Shown piece after piece: positions 11,376-23,496 of a stretch of DNA of 64,000 nucleotides (position 1 is the stretch's first letter; the number at the start of each line of letters is the position of its first letter). The notes below the pieces were generated by a model. The model saw nothing but the letters and a program-made list of their open reading frames with translations. It did not search any database and had not been told where the DNA came from. A program made the translations under genes and the position numbers. Source of the stretch: Serratia marcescens (GTDB taxonomy: Bacteria; Pseudomonadota; Gammaproteobacteria; Enterobacterales; Enterobacteriaceae); the NCBI GenBank assembly GCA_015548865.1, contig JADMXW010000001.1, positions 124,001 through 188,000 of the forward strand, read 5' to 3'.

Positions 11376-12451
11376 TGTGGCTGGCCGAACATTTGGTCAA
11401 GTTTTATTCCGGCTTTAACGTCTTCTCTTATTTGACGTTTCGCGCCATTGTCAGCCTGCTGACCGCGTTAGTGATCTCCTTATGGATGGGGCCGCATCTG
11501 ATCGCCTGGCTGCAAAAATTACAGATCGGACAAGTGGTACGCAACGAGGGGCCAGAATCTCATTTTAGTAAACGTGGCACACCCACAATGGGTGGCGTCA
11601 TGATCCTGGCGGCGATCATTGTTTCGGTATTGCTGTGGTCCAATTTGTCTAACCCGTATGTGTGGTGTGTGCTGCTGGTGCTGCTGGGCTACGGCATTGT
11701 GGGGTTCGTTGATGATTACCGTAAAGTGGTGCGTAAAGACACCAAGGGACTGATTGCGCGCTGGAAATATTTTTGGCAATCAGTGATCGCGCTGGCGGTG
11801 GCTTTCACCATGTATGCCATTGGTAAAGACACGCCGGCCACACAGTTGGTGGTGCCCTTCTTTAAAGATGTGATGCCACAACTGGGTCTGCTCTACATTT
11901 TGCTGACCTACTTTGTCATTGTTGGCACCAGTAACGCGGTAAACCTTACAGACGGTCTGGATGGTCTGGCGATCATGCCGACAGTATTTGTCGCGGCTGG
12001 TTTTGCACTGGTGGCGTGGGCGACGGGGAACATGAATTTCGCCGGCTATCTGCATATTCCTTATATTCGCCACGCCAGTGAACTGGTGATTGTCTGTACG
12101 GCGATTGTGGGGGCAGGGCTGGGCTTCCTGTGGTTTAACACTTACCCGGCACAAGTGTTTATGGGGGATGTTGGTTCACTTGCCCTCGGTGGCGCGTTGG
12201 GGACCATTGCTGTCCTGCTGCGTCAGGAATTCTTGCTGGTGATTATGGGCGGGGTGTTCGTGGTTGAAACCCTGTCAGTAATCCTTCAGGTCGGTTCATT
12301 CAAGCTACGCGGACAGCGTATTTTTCGTATGGCACCGATTCACCACCACTATGAACTTAAAGGTTGGCCAGAGCCGCGCGTGATTGTGCGTTTTTGGATT
12401 ATTTCGCTGATGCTGGTGCTCATTGGCCTGGCAACGCTGAAGGTACGGTAA
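11369..12451 (+). CDS. mraY: Phospho-MurNAc-pentapeptide translocase MraY
   Basis: Integral inner-membrane enzyme that transfers phospho-MurNAc-pentapeptide to undecaprenyl phosphate to make lipid I. The 360-residue length is identical to E. coli. It has about ten membrane segments and the conserved cytoplasmic motifs FVDDYRK (near residue 114), [10 protein letters not shown] (near 190), [11 protein letters not shown] (near 265) and the histidine motif APIHHHYEL (near 323). The start lies inside the end of murF. Confidence 0.97.
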   Translation: MLVWLAEHLVKFYSGFNVFSYLTFRAIVSLLTALVISLWMGPHLIAWLQKLQIGQVVRNEGPESHFSKRGTPTMGGVMILAAIIVSVLLWSNLSNPYVWCVLLVLLGYGIVGFVDDYRKVVRKDTKGLIARWKYFWQSVIALAVAFTMYAIGKDTPATQLVVPFFKDVMPQLGLLYILLTYFVIVGTSNAVNLTDGLDGLAIMPTVFVAAGFALVAWATGNMNFAGYLHIPYIRHASELVIVCTAIVGAGLGFLWFNTYPAQVFMGDVGSLALGGALGTIAVLLRQEFLLVIMGGVFVVETLSVILQVGSFKLRGQRIFRMAPIHHHYELKGWPEPRVIVRFWIISLMLVLIGLATLKVR

Positions 12452-12455
12452 CACT

Positions 12456-13772
12456 ATGATGGACTATCAGGGTAAAAACGTTGTCATCATTGGCCTGGGC
12501 ATCACCGGGCTTTCCTGCGTTGATTTCTTCCTGACGCGCGGTGTGACGCCGCGCGTTGTGGATACCCGTGTTAGTCCGCCTGGTTTGGATAAGTTACCGG
12601 CGCAAGTTGATCGGCATCTTGGATCGTTAAATGAAGACTGGCTGTTAGCGGCAGATCTGATCGTTGCCAGCCCCGGCATTGCGCTAGCGACACCCGCATT
12701 GGCAGATGCGGCTACCGCAGGTGTGGAGATCGTGGGTGACATTGAGCTGTTCTGCCGCGAAGCGCAGGCACCTATTGTGGCCATTACCGGTTCCAACGGT
12801 AAAAGTACAGTTACTACGCTGGTCGGTGAAATGGCTAAGGCGGCCGGTTGGTCGGTAGGTGTTGGCGGAAATATTGGCCTGCCTGCGCTGACGTTGCTCA
12901 AGCAGCCGTGCCAACTGTACGTGCTGGAACTGTCGAGCTTCCAGTTGGAAACGACGTCTAGTCTACGTGCTGCGGCTGCCACCATTCTCAATGTGACAGA
13001 AGACCATACCAACCGTTACCCGTTTGGTATCCAGCAGTATCGCGCTGCCAAGCTACGTATCTATGACAATGCACAGGTGTGTGTTGTGAACGCAGATGAC
13101 GCGCTGACCATGCCCATTAGAGGTGCGGATGCACGCTGCATTAGTTTTGGTGTTGATGTGGGGGACTATCACCTCAATACCCAGCAGGGCGAAACCTGGC
13201 TGCGCGTTAAAGGCGAGAGGGTGTTGAATACCAAAGAGATTTCTCTAGTCGGCCAGCATAATCATACCAATGCGCTGGCTGCGTTGGCGTTGGCGGATGC
13301 GGTGGGTATTCCTCGCGCACCGGCGCTGACGGCGCTCACCACGTTTACCGGTTTGCCGCACCGTTTTCAATGTGTATGGCAGCGTAATGGTGTGCGCTGG
13401 ATTAATGATTCTAAAGCGACCAACGTTGGCAGTACCGAGGCTGCACTCAACGGGTTGCAAGTGAAAGGCACGCTGCATTTGCTCCTGGGAGGCGATGGCA
13501 AGTCGGCCGATTTTTCTCCGCTGCTGCGCTATTTCCAAGGCGACAATATTCGCCTCTACTGCTTTGGGCGTGATGGTGCACAACTGGCTGCACTACGCCC
13601 CGAGATTGCCGAGCAAACCGAGACCATGGAGCAGACGATGCGCTTGATTGCTGCACGCGTGGTACCGGGAGATTTGGTGCTGTTGTCACCGGCGTGTGCC
13701 AGCCTCGATCAGTTCAAGAGTTTTGAACACCGCGGTGATGAGTTCGCCCGTTTGGCGGAGGAGCTTGGCTAA
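12456..13772 (+). CDS. murD: UDP-MurNAc-L-alanine:D-glutamate ligase MurD
   Basis: Adds D-glutamate to UDP-MurNAc-L-Ala with ATP. The protein has 438 residues, as in E. coli. The N-terminal Rossmann-type motif [12 protein letters not shown] binds UDP, the P-loop [11 protein letters not shown] lies near residue 110, and [11 protein letters not shown] near 320 belongs to the C-terminal domain. There are two adjacent ATGs (12456 and 12459); the first is used here. The stop codon overlaps the ftsW start by 1 nt (TAATG). Confidence 0.96.
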   Translation: MMDYQGKNVVIIGLGITGLSCVDFFLTRGVTPRVVDTRVSPPGLDKLPAQVDRHLGSLNEDWLLAADLIVASPGIALATPALADAATAGVEIVGDIELFCREAQAPIVAITGSNGKSTVTTLVGEMAKAAGWSVGVGGNIGLPALTLLKQPCQLYVLELSSFQLETTSSLRAAAATILNVTEDHTNRYPFGIQQYRAAKLRIYDNAQVCVVNADDALTMPIRGADARCISFGVDVGDYHLNTQQGETWLRVKGERVLNTKEISLVGQHNHTNALAALALADAVGIPRAPALTALTTFTGLPHRFQCVWQRNGVRWINDSKATNVGSTEAALNGLQVKGTLHLLLGGDGKSADFSPLLRYFQGDNIRLYCFGRDGAQLAALRPEIAEQTETMEQTMRLIAARVVPGDLVLLSPACASLDQFKSFEHRGDEFARLAEELG

Positions 13773-14974
13773 TGCGTTTTATTGGGCTGTCAGTGGTTGA
13801 ACGACTGAAAGGCTGGGTCATGGGGACGCGGGAGAGCGATGTGCAGAGCATCGTGATGTATGACCGCACCCTGCTCTGGCTGACGTTCGGGCTGGCAGTC
13901 ATCGGGTTCGTCATGGTGACATCAGCGTCGATGCCCGTGGGGCAACGGCTAACCGGTGACCCGTTCTTTTTTGCCAAGCGTGACGCATTCTATCTTGGCC
14001 TGGCGTTCGCATTAGCGCTGATCACCATGCGCGTGCCAATGGAAGTGTGGCAGCGTTACAGCCCGATATTGCTGTTGGCTTCATTGGTGATGCTGCTGGT
14101 GGTGTTGGTCGTGGGCAGTTCGGTGAACGGCGCCTCGCGTTGGATTGCTTTGGGCCCACTGCGTGTGCAGCCAGCGGAACTGTCTAAGTTGGCGCTGTTT
14201 TGCTACATCTCCAGCTACATGGTGCGCAAAGTGGAGGAAGTACGTAACAACTTTTGGGGCTTTTGCAAACCGATGGGGGTGATGGTGGTGTTGGCCGTGC
14301 TGCTACTGGCACAGCCAGACTTGGGAACGGTGGTGGTGCTGTTTATTACCACACTGGCGATGCTGTTTCTGGCCGGTGCCAAACTGTGGCAGTTTCTCGC
14401 CATCATTGGTTGCGGCATCTTTGCGGTGGGGTTGCTGATTGTGGCAGAACCTTATCGTATACGCCGTGTGACCTCGTTCTGGAACCCTTGGGACGATCCG
14501 TTCGGCGTTGGCTACCAGCTAACCCAGTCTCTGATGGCGTTTGGCCGCGGTGAGTTGTGGGGGCAAGGGTTAGGAAATTCGGTGCAAAAACTGGAGTATT
14601 TGCCAGAGGCGCACACGGACTTTATTTTTTCGATTTTAGGTGAAGAGCTCGGCTATATCGGTGTGGTTTTGGCGCTGTTAATGATATTCTTCGTCGCTTT
14701 TCGGGCCATGTCCATCGGCAAGCGTGCACTGGAGATTGATCAGCGCTTTTCCGGCTTTTTAGCGTGCGCTATCGGTATCTGGTTTAGTTTCCAAACATTG
14801 GTAAACGTCGGTGCTGCTGCGGGAATGTTGCCTACCAAAGGGCTGACGCTGCCGTTAATCAGTTACGGTGGTTCGAGTTTGATCATCATGTCGACCGCGA
14901 TCGTACTGTTGTTGCGGATTGACTTTGAGACGCGCCTGACCAAGGCGCAGGCGTTCACGAGGAGTGCCAAATGA
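13772..14974 (+). CDS. ftsW: Septal peptidoglycan glycosyltransferase FtsW (SEDS family)
   Basis: Polymerises glycan strands from lipid II at the septum as partner of FtsI. The protein has 400 residues, slightly shorter than E. coli (414), with about ten membrane segments. SEDS motifs present include [20 protein letters not shown] split around residues 120-140, [19 protein letters not shown] and the near-C-terminal [10 protein letters not shown]. It overlaps the ends of murD (1 nt) and murG (4 nt). Confidence 0.96.
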   Translation: MRFIGLSVVERLKGWVMGTRESDVQSIVMYDRTLLWLTFGLAVIGFVMVTSASMPVGQRLTGDPFFFAKRDAFYLGLAFALALITMRVPMEVWQRYSPILLLASLVMLLVVLVVGSSVNGASRWIALGPLRVQPAELSKLALFCYISSYMVRKVEEVRNNFWGFCKPMGVMVVLAVLLLAQPDLGTVVVLFITTLAMLFLAGAKLWQFLAIIGCGIFAVGLLIVAEPYRIRRVTSFWNPWDDPFGVGYQLTQSLMAFGRGELWGQGLGNSVQKLEYLPEAHTDFIFSILGEELGYIGVVLALLMIFFVAFRAMSIGKRALEIDQRFSGFLACAIGIWFSFQTLVNVGAAAGMLPTKGLTLPLISYGGSSLIIMSTAIVLLLRIDFETRLTKAQAFTRSAK

Positions 14975-16035
14975 GTGGCGAAGGTAAGCGCTTGATGGTG
15001 ATGGCAGGCGGCACCGGAGGACATGTCTTTCCGGGGCTGGCAGTCGCACATCATTTGATGGCGCAGGGTTGGCAGGTTCGCTGGCTGGGAACCGCCGATC
15101 GCATGGAAGCTGATTTGGTGCCAAAAAATGGCATTGAGATTGATTTTATTAGTATTTCTGGCTTACGTGGCAAAGGTATTGCGGCGCAACTGTGTGCACC
15201 ATTGCGTATTTATCGCGCTGTGCGTCAGGCGCAAACGATCATGAAACGCTACCAGCCCGACGTGGTGTTGGGCATGGGGGGGTATGTTTCTGGGCCGGGC
15301 GGCTTGGCCGCGTGGCTGTGTGGTATTCCGGTAGTGCTGCATGAACAAAATGGTATTGCTGGATTAACCAACCGTTGGCTGTCGCGCATTGCGCGCAAGG
15401 TTTTACAGGCTTTCCCCGGCGCGTTTCCCAACGCTGATGTGGTGGGTAACCCGGTTCGTACAGATGTGTTGGCGTTGCCTGCACCCGATGAGCGTTTAGC
15501 AGGGCGTGAAGGCCCGATCCGTGTGTTGGTGGTGGGCGGAAGCCAAGGTGCGCGGGTATTAAACCGCACGATGCCGGACGTTGCCGCACGGCTCGGTGCT
15601 AACGTCACTGTCTGGCACCAGACGGGCAAAGGCGCTTTGGCAGAGGTGCAGCAGGCTTACGCATTGGCGGGGGCACCGCAGCACAAAATCACTGAGTTTA
15701 TTGACGATATGGCGCAAGCCTATAGCTGGGCCGATGTGGTGGTGTGCCGCTCCGGTGCGCTGACTGTCAGTGAGATTGCAGCAGCCGGTTTGCCTGCGCT
15801 GTTTGTACCATTCCAACACAAAGACCGGCAGCAATATTGGAATGCGCTGCCGTTGGAGCAAGCGGGAGCCGCCAAAATTATTGAGCAGTCTGCATTGAGT
15901 GTGGATGCTGTGAGTGATGTGCTATCCGGTTGGGATCGCGCCACATTACGTGACATGGCGCAGCGCGCACGTTCCGCTGCGAGGCCGGATGCCACCGAAC
16001 GTGTGGCCGCAGAAGTGGCAGCAGCAGCGCGTTAA
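14971..16035 (+). CDS. murG: Lipid II synthase MurG (GlcNAc transferase)
   Basis: Transfers GlcNAc from UDP-GlcNAc to lipid I on the inner face of the membrane. The protein has 354 residues and the GT28/GT-B fold. The N-terminal glycine motif [17 protein letters not shown] (residues 13-29), the second motif [12 protein letters not shown] (about 188) and the UDP-GlcNAc site [19 protein letters not shown] (about 260) are all present. The gene is joined to ftsW by a 4-nt overlap. The 94-nt gap to murC is the largest inside this part of the cluster. Confidence 0.97.
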   Translation: MSGEGKRLMVMAGGTGGHVFPGLAVAHHLMAQGWQVRWLGTADRMEADLVPKNGIEIDFISISGLRGKGIAAQLCAPLRIYRAVRQAQTIMKRYQPDVVLGMGGYVSGPGGLAAWLCGIPVVLHEQNGIAGLTNRWLSRIARKVLQAFPGAFPNADVVGNPVRTDVLALPAPDERLAGREGPIRVLVVGGSQGARVLNRTMPDVAARLGANVTVWHQTGKGALAEVQQAYALAGAPQHKITEFIDDMAQAYSWADVVVCRSGALTVSEIAAAGLPALFVPFQHKDRQQYWNALPLEQAGAAKIIEQSALSVDAVSDVLSGWDRATLRDMAQRARSAARPDATERVAAEVAAAAR

Positions 16036-16129
16036 TGCGCGCCTGACTGAGCAGAATGCGTGAGGGTGAACAGGGTTCAGCCCCATGACAAATGAATGAA
16101 GTACAAGTGAAAAGGTAGCGGTAGAAAAA

Positions 16130-17590
16130 GTGAATACACAGCAATTGGCAAAACTGCGTTCCATCGTGCCCGAAATGCATTGCGTGCGGCACATCCATTT
16201 TGTCGGCATCGGTGGTGCTGGCATGGGCGGTATTGCCGAAGTGTTAGCGAACGAAGGTTACCACATCAGCGGTTCTGATCTGGCGCCGAATGCGGTGACG
16301 CAGCAACTGGCAGCACTGGGGGCGCAGATCTACTTTCATCACCGCCCTGAGAACGTGAAAGATGCCAGCGTCGTGGTGGTATCCAGTGCCATTAGCGCTG
16401 ATAACCCGGAAATTGTTGCTGCCCACGAAGCGCGTATTCCGGTGATCCGCCGCGCGGAAATGCTGGCTGAATTAATGCGTTTTCGCCACGGTATCGCGAT
16501 TGCCGGAACACACGGTAAAACCACGACCACTGCGATGGTCGCCAGTATTTATGCCGAGGCAGGTCTGGACCCGACCTTTGTCAACGGCGGGTTGGTGAAA
16601 GCTGCAGGTGTGCATGCGCGCTTGGGTTCCAGTCGTTATCTGATTGCGGAAGCCGACGAGAGTGATGCGTCCTTCCTTCATCTGCAACCGATGGTGGCAA
16701 TTGTCACCAATATCGAAGCAGATCATATGGATACCTATCAGGGCGATTTTGAAAATTTAAAGCAGACGTTCATCAATTTTTTGCACAACCTGCCGTTTTA
16801 TGGACGGGCTGTGATGTGCGTGGACGACGCGGTGATTCGTGAGTTGCTGCCCAGAGTGGGGCGCCATATCACCACCTACGGGTTTAGCGACGACGCCGAT
16901 GTGCGCGTAGCCGAGTACCACCAGTCTGGTGCTCAGGGCCACTTTACTCTGGCGCGTCAGGGTAAGCCTTTGTTACAGGTTACGCTTAATGCACCAGGCC
17001 GCCATAATGCACTGAACGCAGCGGCGGCAGTGGCAGTGGCGACGGAAGAAGGCATTGACGATGAAGCAATTCTGCGGGCACTGTCGAGCTTCCAGGGAAC
17101 CGGCCGCCGTTTCGATTTTCTGGGGGAATTTCCTCTGGAAGCGGTCAATGGCAATGAAGGCAGTGTGATGCTGGTGGATGACTATGGCCACCACCCGACA
17201 GAAGTGGATGCGACAATTAAAGCGGCCCGTGCCGGTTGGCCGGAAAAACGCATCGTGATGGTGTTTCAGCCACACCGTTTCACGCGTACGCGCGATTTGT
17301 ATGATGATTTTGCCCACGTGTTGTCGCAAGTGGATGTATTGCTGATGTTGGATGTGTATTCAGCAGGGGAAAGCCCGATCCCAGGAGCCGATAGCCGTTC
17401 GTTGTGCCGCACCATTCGTGGGCGTGGCAAAGTCGATCCCATTTTGGTTACCGACCCGGATATGCTGGCTACGCTATTGGCACCGACGTTACAGGATGGC
17501 GATCTGGTGTTGATTCAAGGCGCAGGCAATGTTGGCAAGCTGGCGCGTAAACTGGCGGACACCCGCTTACAGCCTCAGGTTGAGGTGTGA
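16130..17590 (+). CDS. murC: UDP-MurNAc:L-alanine ligase MurC
   Basis: Adds the first residue, L-alanine, to UDP-MurNAc with ATP. The protein has 486 residues (E. coli 491). It has an N-terminal [11 protein letters not shown] motif, P-loop [12 protein letters not shown] near residue 125, [10 protein letters not shown] near 173 and the C-terminal [10 protein letters not shown] near 345. The start is GTG at 16130, preceded by a GGTAG stretch, and gives [11 protein letters not shown] as in E. coli. The gene overlaps ddlB by 4 nt. Confidence 0.97.
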   Translation: MNTQQLAKLRSIVPEMHCVRHIHFVGIGGAGMGGIAEVLANEGYHISGSDLAPNAVTQQLAALGAQIYFHHRPENVKDASVVVVSSAISADNPEIVAAHEARIPVIRRAEMLAELMRFRHGIAIAGTHGKTTTTAMVASIYAEAGLDPTFVNGGLVKAAGVHARLGSSRYLIAEADESDASFLHLQPMVAIVTNIEADHMDTYQGDFENLKQTFINFLHNLPFYGRAVMCVDDAVIRELLPRVGRHITTYGFSDDADVRVAEYHQSGAQGHFTLARQGKPLLQVTLNAPGRHNALNAAAAVAVATEEGIDDEAILRALSSFQGTGRRFDFLGEFPLEAVNGNEGSVMLVDDYGHHPTEVDATIKAARAGWPEKRIVMVFQPHRFTRTRDLYDDFAHVLSQVDVLLMLDVYSAGESPIPGADSRSLCRTIRGRGKVDPILVTDPDMLATLLAPTLQDGDLVLIQGAGNVGKLARKLADTRLQPQVEV

Positions 17591-18513
17591 GTATGGTAGA
17601 GAAGGTCGCAGTGCTGCTAGGCGGAACATCGGCGGAGCGTGAAGTGTCATTGCGTTCTGGGCAAGCAGTGGTTGCCGGGTTAAAAGAGGCTGGGATTGAT
17701 GCTGAAGCGATTGATCCGCGCGATTTCCCCGTCACGCGTCTGAAAGAGGCGGGATTTAACAAAGTGTTTATCGCGTTGCACGGTCGCGGTGGTGAAGACG
17801 GTACGCTACAAGGGGTATTAGAGTTTTTGCAACTACCCTATACCGGCAGCGGTGTGATGGCTTCGGCGCTGACCATGGATAAATGGCGTACCAAGCTGGT
17901 GTGGCAGTCGCTGGGATTGCCGATAGCCCCTTATGTGGTCTTAACGCGGGCGCACTATAGCACGTTGACGCCTGAGCAAGTGCAAACTACCTGTGCACAC
18001 CTCGGACTGCCATTGATGGTGAAACCGAGCCGTGAAGGTTCCAGCGTGGGTATGAGCAAAGTGACTCAGCGGGATGAGTTGCTGAGCGCGCTGGAAACTG
18101 CATTTCGCCATGATGATGATGTGCTGGTTGAGAAGTGGCTGAGTGGGCCGGAGTACACGGTGGCGCTGTTGGGAGAGACCGTTCTCCCTTCTATCCGTAT
18201 CCAGGCGGCTGGCACGTTTTACGATTATGACGCCAAGTACCTTTCGGACGAGACGCAATACTTTTGTCCCAGCGGGTTGGCGCTTGAGCAGGAGCAGGCT
18301 ATCGGTGAACTGGCGCAAGCGGCCTTTGCGGCATTGGGATGTCGCGGCTGGGGACGGGTTGATCTGATGCTGGATACCGACGGCGCATTTTACCTGCTGG
18401 AAGTGAATACGTCGCCAGGCATGACGGATCATAGCCTGGTGCCGATGGCAGCGCGGCAACACGGGATGAGCTTCTCGCAGCTTGTCGCGCAGATCCTGGC
18501 CTCGGCTGTTTGA
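17587..18513 (+). CDS. ddlB: D-alanine:D-alanine ligase DdlB
   Basis: ATP-grasp enzyme that joins two D-alanines for MurF. The protein has 308 residues from the GTG at 17587, or 306 (the E. coli length) from the ATG at 17593; either is possible and the first overlaps murC by 4 nt. Motifs: [16 protein letters not shown] at the N terminus, [14 protein letters not shown] near residue 60, [14 protein letters not shown] near 143 and the metal site [10 protein letters not shown] near 273. The stop is 1 nt before ftsQ. Confidence 0.96.
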   Translation: MSMVEKVAVLLGGTSAEREVSLRSGQAVVAGLKEAGIDAEAIDPRDFPVTRLKEAGFNKVFIALHGRGGEDGTLQGVLEFLQLPYTGSGVMASALTMDKWRTKLVWQSLGLPIAPYVVLTRAHYSTLTPEQVQTTCAHLGLPLMVKPSREGSSVGMSKVTQRDELLSALETAFRHDDDVLVEKWLSGPEYTVALLGETVLPSIRIQAAGTFYDYDAKYLSDETQYFCPSGLALEQEQAIGELAQAAFAALGCRGWGRVDLMLDTDGAFYLLEVNTSPGMTDHSLVPMAARQHGMSFSQLVAQILASAV

Positions 18514-18514
18514 T

Positions 18515-19354
18515 ATGTCGCAGGCGGCGCGGAATTTGCGCGGACGCGACGAAGAGCCGAAAGGCGGGCGTCGTAGCAATGGTGGTCAGTTGGCGGGGTT
18601 GCTGTTCCTGCTGATGGTGCTGGGCACCATACTGTGGGGCGGCTGGATGGTGTTGCAGTGGATGAAAGATGCCAGCCGGTTACCGCTGTCCCGCTTGGTG
18701 GTGACAGGTGAGCGGCACTACACCACCAATGATGATATTCGCCAGGCGATATTGTCGCTGGGTGCACCGGGCACCTTCATGACGCAGGATGTAAACGTTA
18801 TCCAGCAGCAGATTGAACGTCTGCCGTGGATCAAACAGGCCAGTGTACGAAAACAGTGGCCAGACGAATTAAAGATTCATCTGGTTGAATATGTGCCCGT
18901 AGCGCGGTGGAATGATCTGCTTATGGTTGATGCAGAGGGAAATTCCTTCAGTGTGCCAGCAGAGCGCATTGGTAATCGCAAAATGCCGCTGCTGTATGGG
19001 CCTGAAGGCAGTGAAGAAGATGTGCTGGAAGGATACCGCACCATGAGTCAGGTGCTGGCGAACAGTAAGCTGACATTAAAAATGGTGGCAATGAGTGCAC
19101 GGCATTCGTGGCAGTTGGGGCTGGAAGATGACATCCGTCTGGAGTTGGGGCGCGATGAACGGACCCGGCGTTTGGAACGTTTTCTTGAGCTCTACCCGTT
19201 ATTGCAACGGCAGGCCCAGAATGACAACAAACGTGTTAGCTACGTGGATTTACGCTACGACACTGGTGCCGCGATAGGGTGGGCACCGCCTCTGCTGGAT
19301 CAGCAGCAGGGAAATGCTCAGCGAAAAGACGTTGATCAAAAAACAGAACGGTAA
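18515..19354 (+). CDS. ftsQ: Cell division protein FtsQ
   Basis: Bitopic inner-membrane scaffold of the FtsQLB complex. The protein has 279 residues: a basic cytoplasmic tail, one membrane segment (about residues 27-48, [21 protein letters not shown] region), a POTRA domain beginning [13 protein letters not shown], and a beta domain with [20 protein letters not shown] split across residues 100-125. The ATG at 18515 (MSQAARN) was preferred over the in-frame start at 18482 inside ddlB because it matches the E. coli N terminus. Confidence 0.95.
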   Translation: MSQAARNLRGRDEEPKGGRRSNGGQLAGLLFLLMVLGTILWGGWMVLQWMKDASRLPLSRLVVTGERHYTTNDDIRQAILSLGAPGTFMTQDVNVIQQQIERLPWIKQASVRKQWPDELKIHLVEYVPVARWNDLLMVDAEGNSFSVPAERIGNRKMPLLYGPEGSEEDVLEGYRTMSQVLANSKLTLKMVAMSARHSWQLGLEDDIRLELGRDERTRRLERFLELYPLLQRQAQNDNKRVSYVDLRYDTGAAIGWAPPLLDQQQGNAQRKDVDQKTER

Positions 19355-19387
19355 TCAGCAACAGAATCAGGCACAGGCTAAACAACA

Positions 19388-20644
19388 ATGATCAAGTCGA
19401 CGGACAGAAAACTGGTAGTTGGGCTGGAAATCGGTACAGCAAAAGTGGCTGCGCTGGTAGGGGAGGTTCTGCCCGATGGCATGGTCAATATCATCGGCGT
19501 GGGCAGTTGTCCGTCGCGTGGGATGGATAAAGGCGGCGTTAACGATTTGGAGTCCGTTGTAAAATGTGTGCAACGGGCCATCGACCAGGCTGAGCTGATG
19601 GCGGATTGTCAAATATCTTCCGTCTATCTGGCGCTGTCGGGCAAACACATCAGTTGCCAGAATGAAATCGGTATCGTGCCGATTTCGGAAGAAGAAGTGA
19701 CGCAGGATGACGTTGAGAGCGTGGTACACACCGCAAAATCGGTACGTGTACGCGATGAACATCGTATTCTGCATGTGATTCCGCAAGAGTATGCCATTGA
19801 TTACCAAGAAGGGATAAAGAATCCGATTGGGCTTTCCGGTGTACGCATGCAGGCAAAGGTGCATTTGATTACCTGCCATAACGATATGGCGAAAAACATT
19901 GTCAAAGCTGTAGAGCGCTGCGGTTTGAAAGTGGACCAACTGATTTTCGCCGGCTTGGCTTCCAGCTACGCCGTGCTGACAGAAGATGAGCGCGAACTGG
20001 GCGTCTGCGTGGTGGATATTGGCGGCGGCACGATGGATATCGCAGTGTATACCGGCGGTGCGCTGCGCCACACCAAAGTGATCCCTTACGCGGGCAATGT
20101 AGTGACGAGCGATATCGCCTATGCGTTTGGCACACCGCCCACGGATGCGGAAGCCATCAAGGTGCGCCATGGCTGTGCATTAGGGGCGATTGTCAGTAAA
20201 GACGAGAATCTGGAAGTGCCGAGTGTCGGTGGCCGACCGCCACGCAGTCTGCAACGGCAGACACTGGCTGAAGTGATTGAACCACGTTACACCGAATTGC
20301 TTAATTTGGTGAACGATGAAATTTTGCAATTGCAGGAGCAGTTACGTCAACAGGGCGTGAAACACCATCTGGCTGCAGGGATTGTGCTGACGGGGGGGGC
20401 CGCTCAGATCGACGGGTTGGTTGAGTGCGCTAAGCGCGTGTTCCACACGCAGGTGCGTATCGGCCAGCCACTGAATATAACAGGCTTAACGGATTATGCG
20501 CAGGAGCCCTTCTACTCGACGGCGGTCGGGCTATTGCATTATGGCAAAGAGTCTCACCTGGGCGGTGAGCATGAAGTAGAAAAACGTGGCTCAGTGGGCA
20601 ATTGGTTTAAACGCATCAGTAGCTGGCTGAGAAAGGAATTTTAA
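19388..20644 (+). CDS. ftsA: Cell division protein FtsA (actin-like)
   Basis: Actin-family ATPase that tethers FtsZ to the membrane and recruits late division proteins. The protein has 418 residues (E. coli 420). Nucleotide-binding motifs are visible: GLEIGTAKVAALVG (residues 12-25), VVDIGGGTMDIAVY (about 208) and the C-terminal LTGGAAQIDG (about 335). The last residues (GNWFKRISSWLRKEF) form the amphipathic membrane-targeting helix. It starts 33 nt after ftsQ. Confidence 0.97.
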   Translation: MIKSTDRKLVVGLEIGTAKVAALVGEVLPDGMVNIIGVGSCPSRGMDKGGVNDLESVVKCVQRAIDQAELMADCQISSVYLALSGKHISCQNEIGIVPISEEEVTQDDVESVVHTAKSVRVRDEHRILHVIPQEYAIDYQEGIKNPIGLSGVRMQAKVHLITCHNDMAKNIVKAVERCGLKVDQLIFAGLASSYAVLTEDERELGVCVVDIGGGTMDIAVYTGGALRHTKVIPYAGNVVTSDIAYAFGTPPTDAEAIKVRHGCALGAIVSKDENLEVPSVGGRPPRSLQRQTLAEVIEPRYTELLNLVNDEILQLQEQLRQQGVKHHLAAGIVLTGGAAQIDGLVECAKRVFHTQVRIGQPLNITGLTDYAQEPFYSTAVGLLHYGKESHLGGEHEVEKRGSVGNWFKRISSWLRKEF

Positions 20645-20710
20645 TGTTTATCAGAGATCGTATGGCACACTTGACGGTCTCGCGGTACAGGCACAAAACG
20701 GAGAGAAATC

Positions 20711-21862
20711 ATGTTTGAACCAATGGAGTTAACCAACGACGCGGTGATTAAAGTCATCGGCGTCGGCGGTGGCGGCGGTAACGCAGTCGAACATATGGTG
20801 CGTGAGCGCATCGAAGGTGTCGAATTCTTCGCGGTAAACACCGATGCGCAGGCGCTGCGCAAAACCGCGGTGGGCCAGACTATTCAGATCGGTAGCGGTA
20901 TCACTAAAGGGCTGGGTGCAGGCGCCAACCCAGAAGTAGGCCGTAACTCGGCAGAAGAAGATCGTGAAGCGCTGCGTGCAGCACTTGACGGTGCCGACAT
21001 GGTCTTTATCGCCGCGGGCATGGGCGGCGGCACGGGGACTGGTGCCGCGCCTGTGGTTGCCGAAGTTGCAAAAGACCTCGGTATCCTGACGGTTGCGGTG
21101 GTGACCAAACCCTTCAACTTTGAAGGTAAAAAACGCATGGCGTTTGCCGAGCAGGGGATTGCCGAGTTGTCCAAGCATGTGGATTCGCTGATCACCATCC
21201 CTAACGACAAGCTGCTGAAAGTGCTGGGCCGTGGCATTTCATTACTGGATGCGTTCGGTGCAGCGAACGATGTACTGAAAGGCGCTGTCCAAGGTATTGC
21301 AGAACTGATTACCCGTCCGGGCCTGATGAACGTGGACTTTGCTGACGTGCGTACCGTGATGTCAGAAATGGGCTACGCCATGATGGGTTCTGGTGTGGCG
21401 CGCGGTGAAGACCGTGCCGAAGAAGCAGCAGAAATGGCGATTTCCAGCCCACTATTGGAAGATATCGACCTGTCTGGCGCACGCGGCGTGCTGGTTAACA
21501 TCACTGCGGGCTTTGACCTGCGTCTGGACGAGTTTGAAACCGTGGGTAACACCATTCGCGCGTTTGCGTCTGATAATGCTACCGTGGTTATCGGTACGTC
21601 ACTGGATCCGGACATGAATGACGAACTGCGCGTCACTGTAGTGGCGACCGGTATCGGTATGGACAAGCGCCCGGAAATTACGCTGGTTACCAATAAACAA
21701 GCGAGCCAACCGGTCATGGATCACCGTTACCAGCAGCACGGCATGACGCCGTTGACGCAGGAAAAACCGGCGGCCAAGGTAGTTAACGACCAAACGGCAC
21801 AAACTAACAAAGAGCCCGACTATTTGGATATTCCCGCATTTTTGCGCAAACAAGCGGATTAA
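20711..21862 (+). CDS. ftsZ: Cell division protein FtsZ (tubulin-like GTPase)
   Basis: GTPase that polymerises into the Z ring. The 383-residue length is identical to E. coli. The tubulin signature [14 protein letters not shown] lies near residue 103, the T7-loop synergy motif [11 protein letters not shown] near 205, and the C-terminal peptide [13 protein letters not shown] binds FtsA, ZipA and ZapD. ZapD is also encoded in this window. The gene starts 66 nt after ftsA. Confidence 0.98.
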   Translation: MFEPMELTNDAVIKVIGVGGGGGNAVEHMVRERIEGVEFFAVNTDAQALRKTAVGQTIQIGSGITKGLGAGANPEVGRNSAEEDREALRAALDGADMVFIAAGMGGGTGTGAAPVVAEVAKDLGILTVAVVTKPFNFEGKKRMAFAEQGIAELSKHVDSLITIPNDKLLKVLGRGISLLDAFGAANDVLKGAVQGIAELITRPGLMNVDFADVRTVMSEMGYAMMGSGVARGEDRAEEAAEMAISSPLLEDIDLSGARGVLVNITAGFDLRLDEFETVGNTIRAFASDNATVVIGTSLDPDMNDELRVTVVATGIGMDKRPEITLVTNKQASQPVMDHRYQQHGMTPLTQEKPAAKVVNDQTAQTNKEPDYLDIPAFLRKQAD

Positions 21863-21876
21863 CCTCCGCCTTGTGA

Positions 21877-21904
21877 TTGGAATCTCCGCTCTTTGTGCTA
21901 AACT
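21877..21904 (+). promoter_or_regulatory. Probable lpxC promoter
   Basis: A -35-like TTGGAA (21877-21882) and a -10 TAAACT (21899-21904) are separated by 16 bp, about 60 bp upstream of the lpxC ATG. lpxC has its own promoter after ftsZ in E. coli; the assignment here is by eye. Confidence 0.55.
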
Positions 21905-21925
21905 GTCCCGCCGATCCTGGTGTAA

Positions 21926-22882
<957 letters not shown>

Positions 22883-22931
22883 CCAACATCGGGCGTCAGT
22901 GTAGTCGTTCAGCTTAATAAATATAAACACG

Positions 22932-23462
22932 TTATTTTTTCTGTTGGCTGGTTTTACTCGTACCCTCTCCGGCGAGTGAAGCCAGCCTTTCTAATATATT
23001 CTTCAGTTTTTCTGGGCTGTGACTGGCCAAATGCCTAATCGTTTCCGCGCTCTGCTCGCTCAATTGTCGGGGGGGCGTATCTGAACTTCCATTTTCTGCG
23101 CGTAAATTGTCCTTTCCCGAGACAGTTTCATCCCCTTTTGCGGCCAGTGCGGGATTAATCCTGATGTCGATTGATGCCAATGATGGTAATATCTGAGCGC
23201 GCAATGCTGAGAGTAGGGTCGGTTGTTCATAACGTAACCGCATTAGCCAGCTTGCGTTAGCAGTTTCCAGAATCAGGTGGCCTTGTCGGTAATTGGCGAC
23301 GCGGCACCATGGGTGCAGTTGGGAGGGCAGTAAGCCTTTAACGGCCCGATTAAGTTTCAACAAGGCGATGGCGCGCTGTTGGACATCGTGCAAGGGACCT
23401 TTATTTCCCCCTGACACGCTATCGAACAGAGACTCCAATGATTGGGGGCGGCTATCACGCAT
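22932..23462 (-). CDS. DUF721 (DciA-like) family protein
   Basis: The protein has about 176 residues from the ATG at 23462 (MRDSRPQSLESLFD), which has GGAG 10 nt upstream; the open frame continues to 23498 without a Shine-Dalgarno. The N-terminal half contains the DUF721 pattern: LLKLNRAVKGLLPSQL, HPWCRVANYRQGHLILET and ANASWLMRLRYEQPTLLSAL. The C-terminal half is polar and probably disordered. Known members of this family (DciA) load the replicative helicase DnaB in bacteria without DnaC. In enterobacteria, which have DnaC, the role is unclear. It is convergent with lpxC and divergent from secM. E. coli K-12 lacks a gene at this site. Confidence 0.8.
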   Translation of the reverse strand: MRDSRPQSLESLFDSVSGGNKGPLHDVQQRAIALLKLNRAVKGLLPSQLHPWCRVANYRQGHLILETANASWLMRLRYEQPTLLSALRAQILPSLASIDIRINPALAAKGDETVSGKDNLRAENGSSDTPPRQLSEQSAETIRHLASHSPEKLKNILERLASLAGEGTSKTSQQKK

Positions 23463-23496
23463 AGGTATCAGGCTCCGGTGGGCACATAAACTCGTC

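Noticed and set aside
23293-23496. Longer SecM reading frame upstream of 23497
   Set aside because: It lies antisense to the DUF721 gene, and the E. coli-like protein of 170 residues starts exactly at 23497.
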